Of a stretch of DNA of 12,736 bases, positions 1 through 8,753 are shown piece by piece (positions within the stretch are counted from its first letter, which is position 1; the number at the start of each line of letters is the position of its first letter). The position numbers were made by a program, and so were the translations under genes. The notes beneath the pieces were generated by a model. The model had not been told where the DNA came from, did not search any database, and saw only the letters and a program-made list of their open reading frames with translations. The DNA is from CAZRIP01 sp964600165 (GTDB taxonomy: Bacteria; Elusimicrobiota; Elusimicrobia; UBA1565; UBA9628). Location: assembly GCA_964600165.1 (NCBI GenBank), contig CAZRIP010000107.1, positions 1 through 12,736 on the forward strand. The letters are read 5' to 3'.

Positions 1-720
1 GGCCGCCAGGAAATATTTGTTGTCGATGCCGAGCCATTGGAAGCGGTTGTCGCGCGTCTCCCCCGGCTTGAACGCTTCCACCTTGCCGGCGAGCCCGCCG
101 CCTTCGGCCTGCGTCAGGCCGATCGCGCGCTCGTATTTCTTGTTGTCCTTCTGCTCGTTGGCGATCGTGCCGAGCCCGGGCCCGAGCGTCAGCGCCCAAG
201 CCCCGGTGTCTACGGGCTGGGAAGAATCGTTCGTGATCTTGACGATGAGTTCCGGCAGGACGGCGTCGGTGCCGGGCCGGAACTCCTTGACGATCTTGAG
301 GCCGCCCTTGCGCGCCTCGAACGTCGGCCGCTCGGCGCCCGCGACCTCCGAGAACTTCAAGTCTCCGAACGTCGAGAGCAGCCCGCCGCGCGCGTCCTCG
401 ACGAGCTCGACGACGCCGAGCGGCTCCTGCTCCTTGAAGCTCACGATCGCCGCGCCCGAGCGGCCGATCAGCGCGTTGGCCGTGCCGAATGCCGCGGGAT
501 AAGCCTTAGCGACGACCTCGGCCTGGGCTTGCTGCGTCTGCTCCGGCGAGCTCATCGAGGGCTGCGATGATCTTTCGGGCGCCCCAGCGCCTGACGGCGC
601 AGGGATCGCAGACGTCACGGGGATCGTTGGTTTGACGGCGATGCGCTTTTCGATCAGGCCGAACCAGGCGGCGTAGACGGCGATCGACAGCGTGACGGCG
701 AGAAGGAGGTTTTTATCCAT
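1..720 (-). CDS. yidC: Membrane protein insertase YidC, N-terminal 240 residues (cut by window edge)
   Basis: YidC inserts proteins into the inner membrane, with or after SecYEG. I translated the complement from the ATG at 720-718; the frame stays open to base 1. Residues 2-22 form the first TM helix (MDKNLLLAVTLSIAVYAAWF). A Pro/Ser/Gln-rich linker follows to about residue 70, then the periplasmic beta-sandwich. The visible part ends in WLGIDNKYFLAA, the conserved end of a strand in that domain. The five-helix insertase core lies outside the window. The long periplasmic domain is the Gram-negative form. The start overlaps the 3' end of yidD by 8 nt, and CAAGGAC just upstream may serve as the ribosome binding site, so translation is probably coupled. 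Identification is firm; only the N-terminal part can be judged. Confidence 0.95.
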   Translation of the reverse strand, partial: MDKNLLLAVTLSIAVYAAWFGLIEKRIAVKPTIPVTSAIPAPSGAGAPERSSQPSMSSPEQTQQAQAEVVAKAYPAAFGTANALIGRSGAAIVSFKEQEPLGVVELVEDARGGLLSTFGDLKFSEVAGAERPTFEARKGGLKIVKEFRPGTDAVLPELIVKITNDSSQPVDTGAWALTLGPGLGTIANEQKDNKKYERAIGLTQAEGGGLAGKVEAFKPGETRDNRFQWLGIDNKYFLAA

Positions 721-940
721 GTCCTTGCGTGGTCAGAGGGTCGAGGCCGCCGGGATTGAAAGGATGGCAGCGCGCGAGCCGCTTGAGCGCGAGCCACGAG
801 CCGCGCAGCGCGCCGCGCGCCGCGACGGCGTCGCGGGCGTAGTCGGAGCAGCTCGGGTAGAAGCGGCAGCGATTCCCGAGGAACGGACGCACGGCGAGCC
901 GATAGAGCTCGAGCAGCGACAACAAGAGACGTCGCATCAT
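713..940 (-). CDS. yidD: Membrane protein insertion efficiency factor YidD
   Basis: This is a small amphipathic inner-membrane-associated protein of 75 aa that assists YidC-dependent insertion. The family hallmarks are present: CRFYPSCSDY (Cys25, Cys31) and RCHPFNPGGLDP (Cys58), after a hydrophobic amphipathic N-terminus. The length is typical for the family. The ATG at 940-938 shares an ATGA overlap with the rnpA stop, and the 3' end overlaps yidC by 8 nt. The frame stays open upstream through rnpA and rpmH, but homology begins only at the MMRRLLLSLLELYR start, so the longer frame is not used. An ATG one codon later (937-935) is equally possible. Confidence 0.95.
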   Translation of the reverse strand: MMRRLLLSLLELYRLAVRPFLGNRCRFYPSCSDYARDAVAARGALRGSWLALKRLARCHPFNPGGLDPLTTQGHG

Positions 941-1296
941 TCGTCGATGAGCCCCGCCTTCCTGAACAGCTCGGAGAGGTCGGCCTCGGCGTCCTTGAGG
1001 GCCTGCCAGCGGCAGCCCGGTCTCAAGTAGACGACGACGTCGGCGGCCTTGAGCGACGGACGCTGGCGGCGAAACGCCTCGCGCGTCAGTCGCTTGAGCC
1101 GGTTGCGCCGCACGGCGCTTCCGACCTTTCCGCTCACCGACAATCCCAGGCGGGCCTTGCCTTCTCCGCGCGCGCCGTACCAAAGGATGGCGTTGCGCGC
1201 GGCGATCTTGCGCCCGTCCGAAAAGACCTTGCGATACGCCCTGCCCGACGGAAGCCGCGCCTCCGGGCCGAACCCGAAGGACGGGACCGGCATCAC
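937..1296 (-). CDS. rnpA: Ribonuclease P protein component
   Basis: RnpA is the protein subunit of RNase P, which helps the catalytic RNA bind and cleave the 5' leader of pre-tRNAs. The protein is 118-119 aa, a normal length. The N-terminal part has the usual RLPSGRAYRKVFSDGRKI stretch, and the RNR signature RRNRLKRLTREAFR lies near residues 78-91 with the expected flanking LGLSVSGKVGSAV. Two starts are possible: GTG at 1296-1294, giving a GTGA overlap with the rpmH stop, or ATG at 1293-1291, giving TGATG. Both imply coupling to rpmH. The stop overlaps the yidD start by 4 nt. Its position between rpmH and yidD is the widely conserved order. Confidence 0.95.
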   Translation of the reverse strand: MMPVPSFGFGPEARLPSGRAYRKVFSDGRKIAARNAILWYGARGEGKARLGLSVSGKVGSAVRRNRLKRLTREAFRRQRPSLKAADVVVYLRPGCRWQALKDAEADLSELFRKAGLIDE

Positions 1297-1430
1297 GCGT
1301 TGAGCAGCGTGTGTCGCCCCTTGGCGCGCCGGCGCTTGATGACGTTGCGTCCGCCGGTCGTCGACATGCGGGCGCGGAAACCGATCTTCTTCTTGCGTTT
1401 TCTTTTGTGAGGCCGATAGGTAGGTAGCAT
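1293..1430 (-). CDS. rpmH: 50S ribosomal protein L34
   Basis: L34 is a 45-aa, very basic protein of the large ribosomal subunit. The N-terminal MLPTYRPHKRKRKKK, then GFRARMSTTGGR and RRRAKGRHTL, match the L34 family from end to end. The gene is short and easily missed. The ATG at 1430-1428 has no Shine-Dalgarno sequence upstream, but a TATAAT on the minus strand ends 9 nt before it, so the message may be leaderless. The stop TGA overlaps the rnpA start. It is the first gene of the rpmH-rnpA-yidD-yidC transcription unit. Confidence 0.97.
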   Translation of the reverse strand: MLPTYRPHKRKRKKKIGFRARMSTTGGRNVIKRRRAKGRHTLLNA

Positions 1431-1439
1431 AAGGCGAGC

Positions 1440-1445
1440 ATTATA
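1440..1445 (-). promoter_or_regulatory. Probable -10 box for the rpmH operon
   Basis: The minus strand reads TATAAT here, a perfect sigma-70-type -10 hexamer, ending 9 nt before the rpmH ATG. No TTGACA-like -35 is recognisable at the usual distance. The expected start of transcription falls within a few bases of the start codon. Confidence 0.6.
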
Positions 1446-1457
1446 TAAAAAATTATC

Positions 1458-1463
1458 TATAAT
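1458..1463 (+). promoter_or_regulatory. Probable -10 box for acs
   Basis: TATAAT on the plus strand ends 9 nt before the acs ATG at 1473. No Shine-Dalgarno sequence lies in between, and no clear -35 is seen. The transcript would begin almost at the start codon. Confidence 0.6.
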
Positions 1464-1472
1464 GCGGCCATT

Positions 1473-3443
<1,971 letters not shown>

Positions 3444-3469
3444 TCACTCTCGGAGCGCCGCCCGTCCTC

Positions 3470-4924
3470 TTGGGAGCCGCGCTGTCGGCCGCTCTGGCCG
3501 CGCTGCAGTTCCGCCTGCTCCCTTCCGGCGACGGCCGGGAGCGGGACTGGATCTCTTTCCTCGCGCTTTTCGCGTCCTTCGCGGCGGCGCTCTCTTGGCT
3601 GTGGCTTGCGGGGCCGATGCCGCGCGGGGCCTTTCCTTCCGTCGTGGAGGCCCGCGCGATCATCGAGCGCGCGGGCCTGTGCGTGGCGCTCGCCGCCGCG
3701 GCCTCGATCTTCGCGTCGCGCCGCCCGTCGTGGCTCTTGGCCGGAGCTTCGCTCGGCGGGTTGGCCTCGTGGTCGGGCTTCTTCGCGACGCGGTGGATCG
3801 TGATCGCGCACGCCTGGTCGATGATGGGCTGGTTCGCGGGCGACCTCGCGCGCGCCGCGCTGCCCGTCGCGCTCGCGGCGACCCTCGCTCTCGGCTGCGC
3901 GGCCCTGTTCGACGAGGATTTCCGCGCGATCCGCGTCCCGCTTTTGGCCGCGCTTCTAGCGCTCTGGGCCGGCTCGACGCAACTCGCTCTCTGGCGGCTG
4001 CGGGCGTCGTACGGCTTCGGCCCGCAGGACCTCCCTCGGGCCGCCGGCGTGCCCGGCCCGTCGGGGGCTCCGCTCGTCGGGGTCGTCTGGCTCTATCCTT
4101 CCTCGACGACGGCGGCCGGCTACTCGGTGGAGGTCCGGCGCGCGGCGCTCGACGGCGTCGACGCGCAGGGCGAGAGCCTCATCCGCCTCTACGAGTATCT
4201 CAAGCTGCGGGACTATCAAGGCGTCTTCGCGCGCGAGGCCCTCACCGTCGTGCGCCGGGGGTGGCTGCTCTGGTGGGACGCGGACCGCGCGCTCGAGGCG
4301 GCGACCATCAGCCGGCCCGGGCGCGTTCACCCGGACTATCTCGGCGCCTTGGCGCTCTTGCGCGCCGGGCCCCTGACCCTCGAGCGCTTCCAGAAGCTGC
4401 GGGCCTTGAGCGAGATGGGCCGGGATCGCCGCGAGGGCTTCGAGGACGTCAACCGCTCGCAGCTGATCTTCGAGGCCTTCTCGGCCGCCTTCGCGCGCTT
4501 CGGCGACGAGCAGGGAGCGCGCGACTGGCTGTTCAAGGTGGACAACCTGTGGCCGATCTACGAGAAGAAAGTGGAAGCGTCGCCGGTGGAGAGCTTCCAC
4601 GAGGGAGAGATCTCGGGCTCGCTCCAGCTCGACGGCGACAAAAAGGCCTCGTCGATCCTCGTCGGCCTCTTCCTCGTCTCGACGAGCACGGACGCCATCG
4701 TCGCGCGCTCGACGCCGACGCTCTCGCAGAGCGACTTTCCCGATGAAAACGGGAAGTTCGCTTTCCGCGATCTGGGCGCGGGCACGTACTTCCTCGGCGT
4801 CGAGGGCGCGCCCGACGCGTTTAGCGGCGCGATCTCCGGCGTCCCCGGCCTGATCGCGGTCCGGCCCGAGGCGCCGAGCGTCCATCTCGACCCCATCCGC
4901 ATCCTTCCCGTCACAAACCCCTGA
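3470..4924 (+). CDS. Polytopic membrane protein with C-terminal carboxypeptidase-regulatory-like domain
   Basis: I do not recognise a named family for the whole protein (484 aa from the TTG at 3470). Residues 1-180 contain about six hydrophobic segments, including near 27-48, 68-83, 87-115, 129-147 and 156-176. Residues 200-375 look soluble and mainly helical. Residues 380-481 resemble a carboxypeptidase-regulatory-like beta-sandwich, with the pattern FPDENGKFAFRDLGAGTY at about 423-440. The start is uncertain: no ATG or GTG is available, TTG at 3470 has only a weak GGAG upstream, and the frame stays open and hydrophobic back into the end of acs, where a strong GAGGAGG (3432-3438) lies. The gene begins 26 nt after acs, so coupling is plausible. 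The function is unknown; a role in envelope assembly or sensing is only a guess. Confidence 0.85.
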   Translation: MGAALSAALAALQFRLLPSGDGRERDWISFLALFASFAAALSWLWLAGPMPRGAFPSVVEARAIIERAGLCVALAAAASIFASRRPSWLLAGASLGGLASWSGFFATRWIVIAHAWSMMGWFAGDLARAALPVALAATLALGCAALFDEDFRAIRVPLLAALLALWAGSTQLALWRLRASYGFGPQDLPRAAGVPGPSGAPLVGVVWLYPSSTTAAGYSVEVRRAALDGVDAQGESLIRLYEYLKLRDYQGVFAREALTVVRRGWLLWWDADRALEAATISRPGRVHPDYLGALALLRAGPLTLERFQKLRALSEMGRDRREGFEDVNRSQLIFEAFSAAFARFGDEQGARDWLFKVDNLWPIYEKKVEASPVESFHEGEISGSLQLDGDKKASSILVGLFLVSTSTDAIVARSTPTLSQSDFPDENGKFAFRDLGAGTYFLGVEGAPDAFSGAISGVPGLIAVRPEAPSVHLDPIRILPVTNP

Positions 4925-4953
4925 CTTCCGCGCGATAGGCTCCCCGCGAGCGC

Positions 4954-4972
4954 CGCTCTATAATTGAGAGCG
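4954..4972. promoter_or_regulatory. Palindrome around the -10 box of the barrel protein gene (possible operator)
   Basis: CGCTCT (4954-4959) and AGAGCG (4967-4972) are perfect 6-bp inverted arms around a 7-nt centre that contains most of the TATAAT box. A repressor bound here would block polymerase. As RNA only the second arm would be transcribed, so a terminator or hairpin role is less likely. Chance occurrence cannot be excluded. Confidence 0.35.
4959..4964 (+). promoter_or_regulatory. Probable -10 box for the outer-membrane barrel gene
   Basis: TATAAT lies 22 nt before the ATG at 4987. A start near 4971 would give a leader of about 16 nt carrying the Shine-Dalgarno sequence. No convincing -35 hexamer is visible. 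Confidence 0.6.
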
Positions 4973-4976
4973 AACC

Positions 4977-4985
4977 GGGAGGTGA
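4977..4985 (+). promoter_or_regulatory. Strong Shine-Dalgarno sequence
   Basis: GGGAGGTGA lies immediately before the ATG at 4987 and closely matches the complement of the 16S rRNA 3' end. It fixes the start of the barrel protein gene and shows that this organism uses Shine-Dalgarno initiation for at least some genes. Confidence 0.8.
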
Positions 4986-4986
4986 C

Positions 4987-5580
4987 ATGAAGATCCGACA
5001 ATTGTGGTTTGTCCTATGCTCGTTCGCCGTTCTTTTCTCGGCCGTGCCGGCTTTCGCCGATCAGGCGGCAAGCGACGACTGGGCGCTGCATCCGGGACTT
5101 TCGATCGGCGGCCGCGCGACGTATTTCCACTCGCAGGACTCGTCGGCCGCGCGGCGGGACTGGTACGGAGGCGCGCAGGTCCGGCTGCATTTCACGCATT
5201 ATCTCGCGGCTGAAGGCTCGGCGGACTTCCGCCAGGAGCACTTCAACAACCCGAGCGTGACGGCCGACGTCTACCCCGTGCAGGCCTCGCTGCTGATGTA
5301 TCTGACGCCGTGGGCGCGCTTGAGCCCGTTCGCGCTCGCCGGCGTCGGCTGGTATTTCACGCACGTCACCGGCCCCAACGGTTCGACGACGCAGAACCGC
5401 TTCGGGCCCCACGCCGGCGCGGGCTTGCAGCTGTTCCTTTCGCGGCACTGGTCGATCGACGGGACGTGGCGCTACACCTGGGTCAACGACCTCAACACCC
5501 AGAGCGTCACGAACGTGGCTGACCGACACTACAACGGCAACGGCTGGATGGCGACGGGCGGCGTGAACTTCCACTTCTAG
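4987..5580 (+). CDS. Small outer-membrane beta-barrel protein
   Basis: The protein has 197 aa. A Sec signal peptide (charged MKIRQ, hydrophobic core, AFA before Asp25) is followed by alternating polar and aromatic strands typical of an 8-stranded OmpX/OmpW-like or OMP_b-brl barrel, for example QVRLHFTHYLAAEGSADF and SPFALAGVGWYFTH. The chain ends in the strand GGVNFHF with a C-terminal Phe, the signal recognised by the BAM assembly machinery. It most likely sits in the outer membrane; its ligand or role cannot be read from sequence. It has its own promoter with a palindrome over the -10 box and a strong Shine-Dalgarno sequence. A ferritin-like gene begins 21 nt after the stop, so the two are probably one transcript. 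Confidence 0.88.
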   Translation: MKIRQLWFVLCSFAVLFSAVPAFADQAASDDWALHPGLSIGGRATYFHSQDSSAARRDWYGGAQVRLHFTHYLAAEGSADFRQEHFNNPSVTADVYPVQASLLMYLTPWARLSPFALAGVGWYFTHVTGPNGSTTQNRFGPHAGAGLQLFLSRHWSIDGTWRYTWVNDLNTQSVTNVADRHYNGNGWMATGGVNFHF

Positions 5581-5601
5581 AAAAGGATCTAAACGAGGCC
5601 C

Positions 5602-6171
5602 ATGAAACAGGAAAACCCGATCACCAAGAAGCCGTTCCTGACGGACATCAAGACTTTGCGCGAGCGCGCGCGCCGGCACATCGAGGAAGGCGCCGTCACG
5701 CCGGCCTACAAGGCCGACCGCGAGACGGTCGTCAAGCTCCTCAACGAGGCGCTGGCCACCGAGCTCGTCTGCGTGCTGCGGTACAAGCGGCACTATTTCA
5801 TGGCCACCGGCCTAAGCGCTAAAAGCATCGCGGCCGAGTTTCAGGAGCACGCGGCCGAGGAGCAGCAGCACGCCGACATGCTCGCCGCGCGCATCGTCCA
5901 GATCGGCGGCGAGCCCAACTTCTCGCCGCAGGGCCTGGCGACGATGAGCCACACCGAGTACAAGGAGGCCGGCAACGACCTCGTCGAGATGATCAAGGAG
6001 GACCTCGTCGCCGAGCGCATCGCCATCGACAGCTACGCCGAGATGATCCGCTACCTCAACAGCGACGACTCGACGACGCGGCGCATGATGGAGGAGATCC
6101 TCGCCAACGAAGAGGAGCACGCCGAGGACCTACAGTCGCTGCTTCACTCCTTAGGCCGGAAAGTCGCCTAG
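5602..6171 (+). CDS. Bacterioferritin-like di-iron protein, apparently lacking the haem ligand
   Basis: This is a 189-aa ferritin-like four-helix bundle, probably storing or detoxifying iron in the cytoplasm. The di-iron ligands can be placed against bacterioferritin: Glu54 (EALATE), Glu87 and His90 (EEQQHAD), Glu138 (LVAERIA), and Glu170 and His173 (NEEEHAED). The residue matching the haem-binding Met52 of E. coli bacterioferritin is Gln88, so haem binding in the classical way is unlikely. An N-terminal extension of about 36 residues precedes the first helix, making the protein longer than the usual 155-160 aa. GAGG at 5595-5598 serves the ATG at 5602. The gene follows the barrel protein by 21 nt and converges on the esterase gene with only 7 nt between their stops. 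It could also be annotated as a generic ferritin-like or Dps-like protein. Confidence 0.88.
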   Translation: MKQENPITKKPFLTDIKTLRERARRHIEEGAVTPAYKADRETVVKLLNEALATELVCVLRYKRHYFMATGLSAKSIAAEFQEHAAEEQQHADMLAARIVQIGGEPNFSPQGLATMSHTEYKEAGNDLVEMIKEDLVAERIAIDSYAEMIRYLNSDDSTTRRMMEEILANEEEHAEDLQSLLHSLGRKVA

Positions 6172-6178
6172 CCCGAGA

Positions 6179-6802
6179 TCAGGCCGAGACGAGATCGAGG
6201 TAGCGGCCCAGGCCGTCGAGCACCTCGGGCGTGATCGCGTGGCCGCCCTCGAAGGTGAGCAGCTTCCCGTCGAGGCCGCCCGCGTTCAAGACCTCGTTGA
6301 GCCGGACGGCGCCGCGATGGCCCAGGATCGGGTCGGCGAGCCCGTGGCTCTGGAAGAACCGCAGCCCCTCGCGCCGCGGCGCGAGCTCCTTCCACGCCCG
6401 CTCGTTGATCAGGTTGCCCGAGAGGATCACGAGGCCGCGCGGCGCCTCGGGCGCGCGCAGCGCGAGATCGACGGCGAGCATCGCGCCTTGCGAGAAGCCG
6501 CCGAGGATCAGGTCCTTCCACGGCACGCCCAGCTCTTTGACGATCTCCTCGCCCGTTTCGCGCGCGTCGGCCAGATTCTCGGGATCGGAGCCGGAGAAAT
6601 CGACGGGCTTGCCCGTCATCTGCGCGCGATTGATCGCCTCGACGTCGATGTGGAACCACGCGAGCCCGCCGAAGTCGAGCTCGAGCGGCGCGTTCGGAAA
6701 CGCCCAGGAGAATTTTTTCCCGGTTCGGATCTCGTGCTCGAGCGGCGCGAGATCGGCGCCGTTGGCGCCGTAGCCGTGGAACATTAATACCGTGGGGCTC
6801 AT
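6179..6802 (-). CDS. Carboxylesterase/phospholipase-family serine hydrolase
   Basis: This is an alpha/beta hydrolase of 207 aa in the phospholipase/carboxylesterase (Abhydrolase_2) family, cytoplasmic because no signal peptide is seen. The oxyanion region is MFHGYGANG (7-15), the nucleophile elbow is GFSQGA with Ser104, the acid is Asp157 in GLADPIL, and the base is His188 in EGGHAI. These enzymes hydrolyse short-chain or aryl esters; the natural substrate is not predictable. The ATG at 6802 is chosen because homology starts at MSPTVLMFHG; the frame extends further upstream with low-quality, Arg-rich sequence inside the neighbouring gene. A TGCTACAAT extended -10 box lies 7 nt upstream and there is no Shine-Dalgarno sequence. 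The 635-aa membrane protein gene ends 31 nt upstream, so read-through is also possible. Confidence 0.92.
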   Translation of the reverse strand: MSPTVLMFHGYGANGADLAPLEHEIRTGKKFSWAFPNAPLELDFGGLAWFHIDVEAINRAQMTGKPVDFSGSDPENLADARETGEEIVKELGVPWKDLILGGFSQGAMLAVDLALRAPEAPRGLVILSGNLINERAWKELAPRREGLRFFQSHGLADPILGHRGAVRLNEVLNAGGLDGKLLTFEGGHAITPEVLDGLGRYLDLVSA

Positions 6803-6809
6803 CCGGCCG

Positions 6810-6818
6810 ATTGTAGCA
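6810..6818 (-). promoter_or_regulatory. Extended -10 promoter for the esterase gene
   Basis: The minus strand reads TGCTACAAT, an extended -10 element (TGn plus TACAAT), ending 7 nt before the ATG. Extended -10 promoters do not need a -35 box, and none is evident. The predicted transcript would be leaderless. Confidence 0.55.
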
Positions 6819-6833
6819 AGTCGACCGGCGGTC

Positions 6834-8741
6834 TTACTTCCCGCCCGACGGCGGCGTGGCCGGCGCGGTCGGCGCCACGGGAGCGGTTCCGGGGTTCCAC
6901 GCGTTGGTCGTCGGGTTGTAGGTCCAAGTGCCGCTGGCCGGCGTTCCGGGCGGGAGCTTGGGCACGGTCGTTCCGTTGACGGTGCTGCCGGGGATCGGCG
7001 AGCCTTGGGCCAACTCGCCGATGCTGCCGTCGCTGTTGGCAAAGAACGTCTGACCGCCGGCGCCTTGAAGAGGACCGTTCGGAGTCATGGCCTGCCCGGT
7101 GTCGGGGTTGAAGGTCACGCTTTTCGGGTCGATGTTCTGAGCTTTCAGCGCGGCCTGCGCGTCCTGGTTCTGCGCCAGTCCCTGCGTGGTCTTGGTCACG
7201 TCCGGCGCCTTCTCGAGACCCTGCGCGACCTTGTACGCGGAGTACGAGATGATCGCGCCCATCACCGTGTAGATCGCGCCCTGCATCATCTGGCCCTGGT
7301 AGACCATCAACGCGCCGACGACGGCGGCGATGGCCCCCGCGATGCACGCGAGCCACGCGCAGACTTGCGCGGCGACCCGCATCGCCGGCCCCATCTTCGA
7401 GAATACTTCGGCGAGCAGCAGCAGCAAGCCCGCCGCCATCAAGGCGATCATCGCGATGTCGGCCAAGCCCTGCCAGGGCGTCACGTTCGTCGCGTTCGCG
7501 TTCGGCACGCAGCCGCCGCTGTTGTTCGCGGTAAGCGACATCCCGACGTCCTGCGACATCACGTCGCAGTTGCTGGTAGCGTTGTTATTGTTGGCGGCCG
7601 AGCCGGGCCCGCCGCCGGTGCCCGGGGAGCTCGACGTGTCGCCGGTCCCGGGCGCGCTCGTCGGGCCGCCGGAGCCGAACTCCGTCCCCCGGCTGGCGCC
7701 CGGCTGCGCGCCGGCGCCGCCCGGGCTGGCGCCGGCCCCGGTGATCGCGCCGTCGGTGCCCGGTCCCTGGAAAGCCGACGTCGCGCCCTGCTTGGCGGCC
7801 TCCGCGGTCGTGTTGCTCGGATTGGCGGCGGTGCCCGACAAGAGCGCGGCGTTGCGCAATTGGCCGAACGCGTTCTTGCCGGTATTGCGGGACATGTTGG
7901 CGCGCGCGTTGGCGCCTTGGACGCCCAGCCGCGAAGGCGACGGAAACCCGGACAGCTTGCCGTGCGACTTGTCGCCGTTCGCGGCCCCCCCCGCGGCCTG
8001 CATGCTCGCCGCGGTCGCCGAGCCGCCGAATCCTCCGATCCCGCCGAGCGGGCTCAGCGAGGACCTGTTGCCGAAAGCGCTTCTCCTCGAGGCGTCGTTC
8101 GCCGAATTGGCTTGCTTGGCCGCGCCGTTCATGAGCGCCCGGGCGATGGCGTCGGCGTCCTTGCCGTTCTTGTCGCCGGCCTTGGCCTCGCCCGCCGCGC
8201 CGGCGTCCTTGGCCGCTCCGGCCGCGCCGGCGCCGTCGGTCGCCGCGGCGCCGCCTTCGCGCTGCCCCTGGCCGTAGATATCCGAGCCGCCCGCGATCAG
8301 ACCCAGGGAGTCCTTCGGCGCCTTCGGATAAGTCGGCAGGCCCGAGATTTCGCCGTAGCCGCCGCCGTCTTTGGCGGCGCCGACGTGATGGCGCCGCCCC
8401 AGCAGGAAATCGGACGGATTGGGGCTCATGGAACGGCCCGCGAGGTAGGCGCCCGAGCCGAGCGCGGCCAAAAACAGCAGCACGGCGGCCTTGCCGCCGG
8501 TCGTCGCGAGGATGCGCGCGAGCGAGCCGGCGAACCCGCCGCCGCCGAAGCCCCCGGTGGCGCCGCCCTCGACGCCGAACAAGCGCTCGAGCCACGAGCC
8601 GAAGGAGCCGAGACCGCCGCGCGCGCCGCCGAACGTGCTCGAGGAGCCGCGGCTGAAATACCCGGCCATGCCCGCGCGTTTCTTTTCCTTCTCCTCTTCC
8701 TCGCGCTTCTTCTGGACGTCGATCTGGGGGAGGTCGGCCAT
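6834..8741 (-). CDS. Four-TM membrane protein with low-complexity linker, paralog A (635 aa)
   Basis: I do not recognise the family. The order is: charged N-terminus with EKEKKRAG (residues 17-24); Gly/Phe/Ser-rich segment; ATTGGK and TM1 (about 85-102); a linker of about 290 residues rich in Gly, Ala, Ser and Asn; a Cys pair (Cys392, Cys411); the signature TPWQG (Trp423); TM2 (429-447) containing Glu445 and ending SK; TM3 (456-480); TM4 (489-506); then a tail of about 130 residues with two related NP-type motifs (543-556 and 607-618). Basic residues after TM2 suggest an inside N-terminus and an exported linker. The C-terminal membrane domain, the Cys pair, the N-terminal motif and an AITGxG motif all recur in the gene upstream, so the two are paralogs. 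The start is 10 nt after that gene's stop, with AGGAG as Shine-Dalgarno sequence. Confidence 0.88.
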   Translation of the reverse strand: MADLPQIDVQKKREEEEKEKKRAGMAGYFSRGSSSTFGGARGGLGSFGSWLERLFGVEGGATGGFGGGGFAGSLARILATTGGKAAVLLFLAALGSGAYLAGRSMSPNPSDFLLGRRHHVGAAKDGGGYGEISGLPTYPKAPKDSLGLIAGGSDIYGQGQREGGAAATDGAGAAGAAKDAGAAGEAKAGDKNGKDADAIARALMNGAAKQANSANDASRRSAFGNRSSLSPLGGIGGFGGSATAASMQAAGGAANGDKSHGKLSGFPSPSRLGVQGANARANMSRNTGKNAFGQLRNAALLSGTAANPSNTTAEAAKQGATSAFQGPGTDGAITGAGASPGGAGAQPGASRGTEFGSGGPTSAPGTGDTSSSPGTGGGPGSAANNNNATSNCDVMSQDVGMSLTANNSGGCVPNANATNVTPWQGLADIAMIALMAAGLLLLLAEVFSKMGPAMRVAAQVCAWLACIAGAIAAVVGALMVYQGQMMQGAIYTVMGAIISYSAYKVAQGLEKAPDVTKTTQGLAQNQDAQAALKAQNIDPKSVTFNPDTGQAMTPNGPLQGAGGQTFFANSDGSIGELAQGSPIPGSTVNGTTVPKLPPGTPASGTWTYNPTTNAWNPGTAPVAPTAPATPPSGGK

Positions 8742-8748
8742 CGATGAT

Positions 8749-8753
8749 CTCCT
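8749..8753 (-). promoter_or_regulatory. Shine-Dalgarno sequence of paralog A
   Basis: AGGAG on the minus strand overlaps the TAG stop of the upstream paralog and lies 7 nt before the ATG at 8741. It fixes the start at MADLPQI and supports co-transcription and coupling of the two paralogs. Confidence 0.7.

Larger units (their letters stand above)
1438..1465. repeat. Inverted repeat formed by two back-to-back -10 boxes
   Basis: GCATTATA (1438-1445) and TATAATGC (1458-1465) are perfect 8-bp inverted arms separated by 12 bp of AT-rich DNA. Each arm holds the -10 box of one of the divergent genes rpmH and acs. With standard promoter geometry, the -35 region of each promoter would overlap the -10 region of the other, so polymerase could probably occupy only one at a time. 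The AT-rich block contrasts strongly with the GC-rich surroundings. Confidence 0.7.

Noticed and set aside
712..720. TTATCCATG resembling a DnaA box
   Set aside because: It is the start of yidC (complement of its first codons), is imperfect, and has no neighbouring boxes.
713..1441. A 242-codon open frame on the minus strand running through rpmH, rnpA and yidD
   Set aside because: Only its last 75 codons (yidD) show family features; the upstream part is an out-of-frame reading of rpmH and rnpA.
6172..6178. Possible bidirectional terminator between the convergent ferritin-like and esterase genes
   Set aside because: Only 7 nt separate the stops and I could not find a stem followed by a T run in or around them.
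7600..8300. Linker of the 635-aa protein as a collagen-like or tandem protein repeat
   Set aside because: It is Gly/Ala-rich but shows no regular GXY period or repeating unit that I could align by eye.
6792..8747. A 651-codon plus-strand open frame across the 635-aa membrane protein
   Set aside because: It is Arg/Gly-rich with no domains; the minus frame has TM helices and a paralog next door, so the minus frame is the gene.
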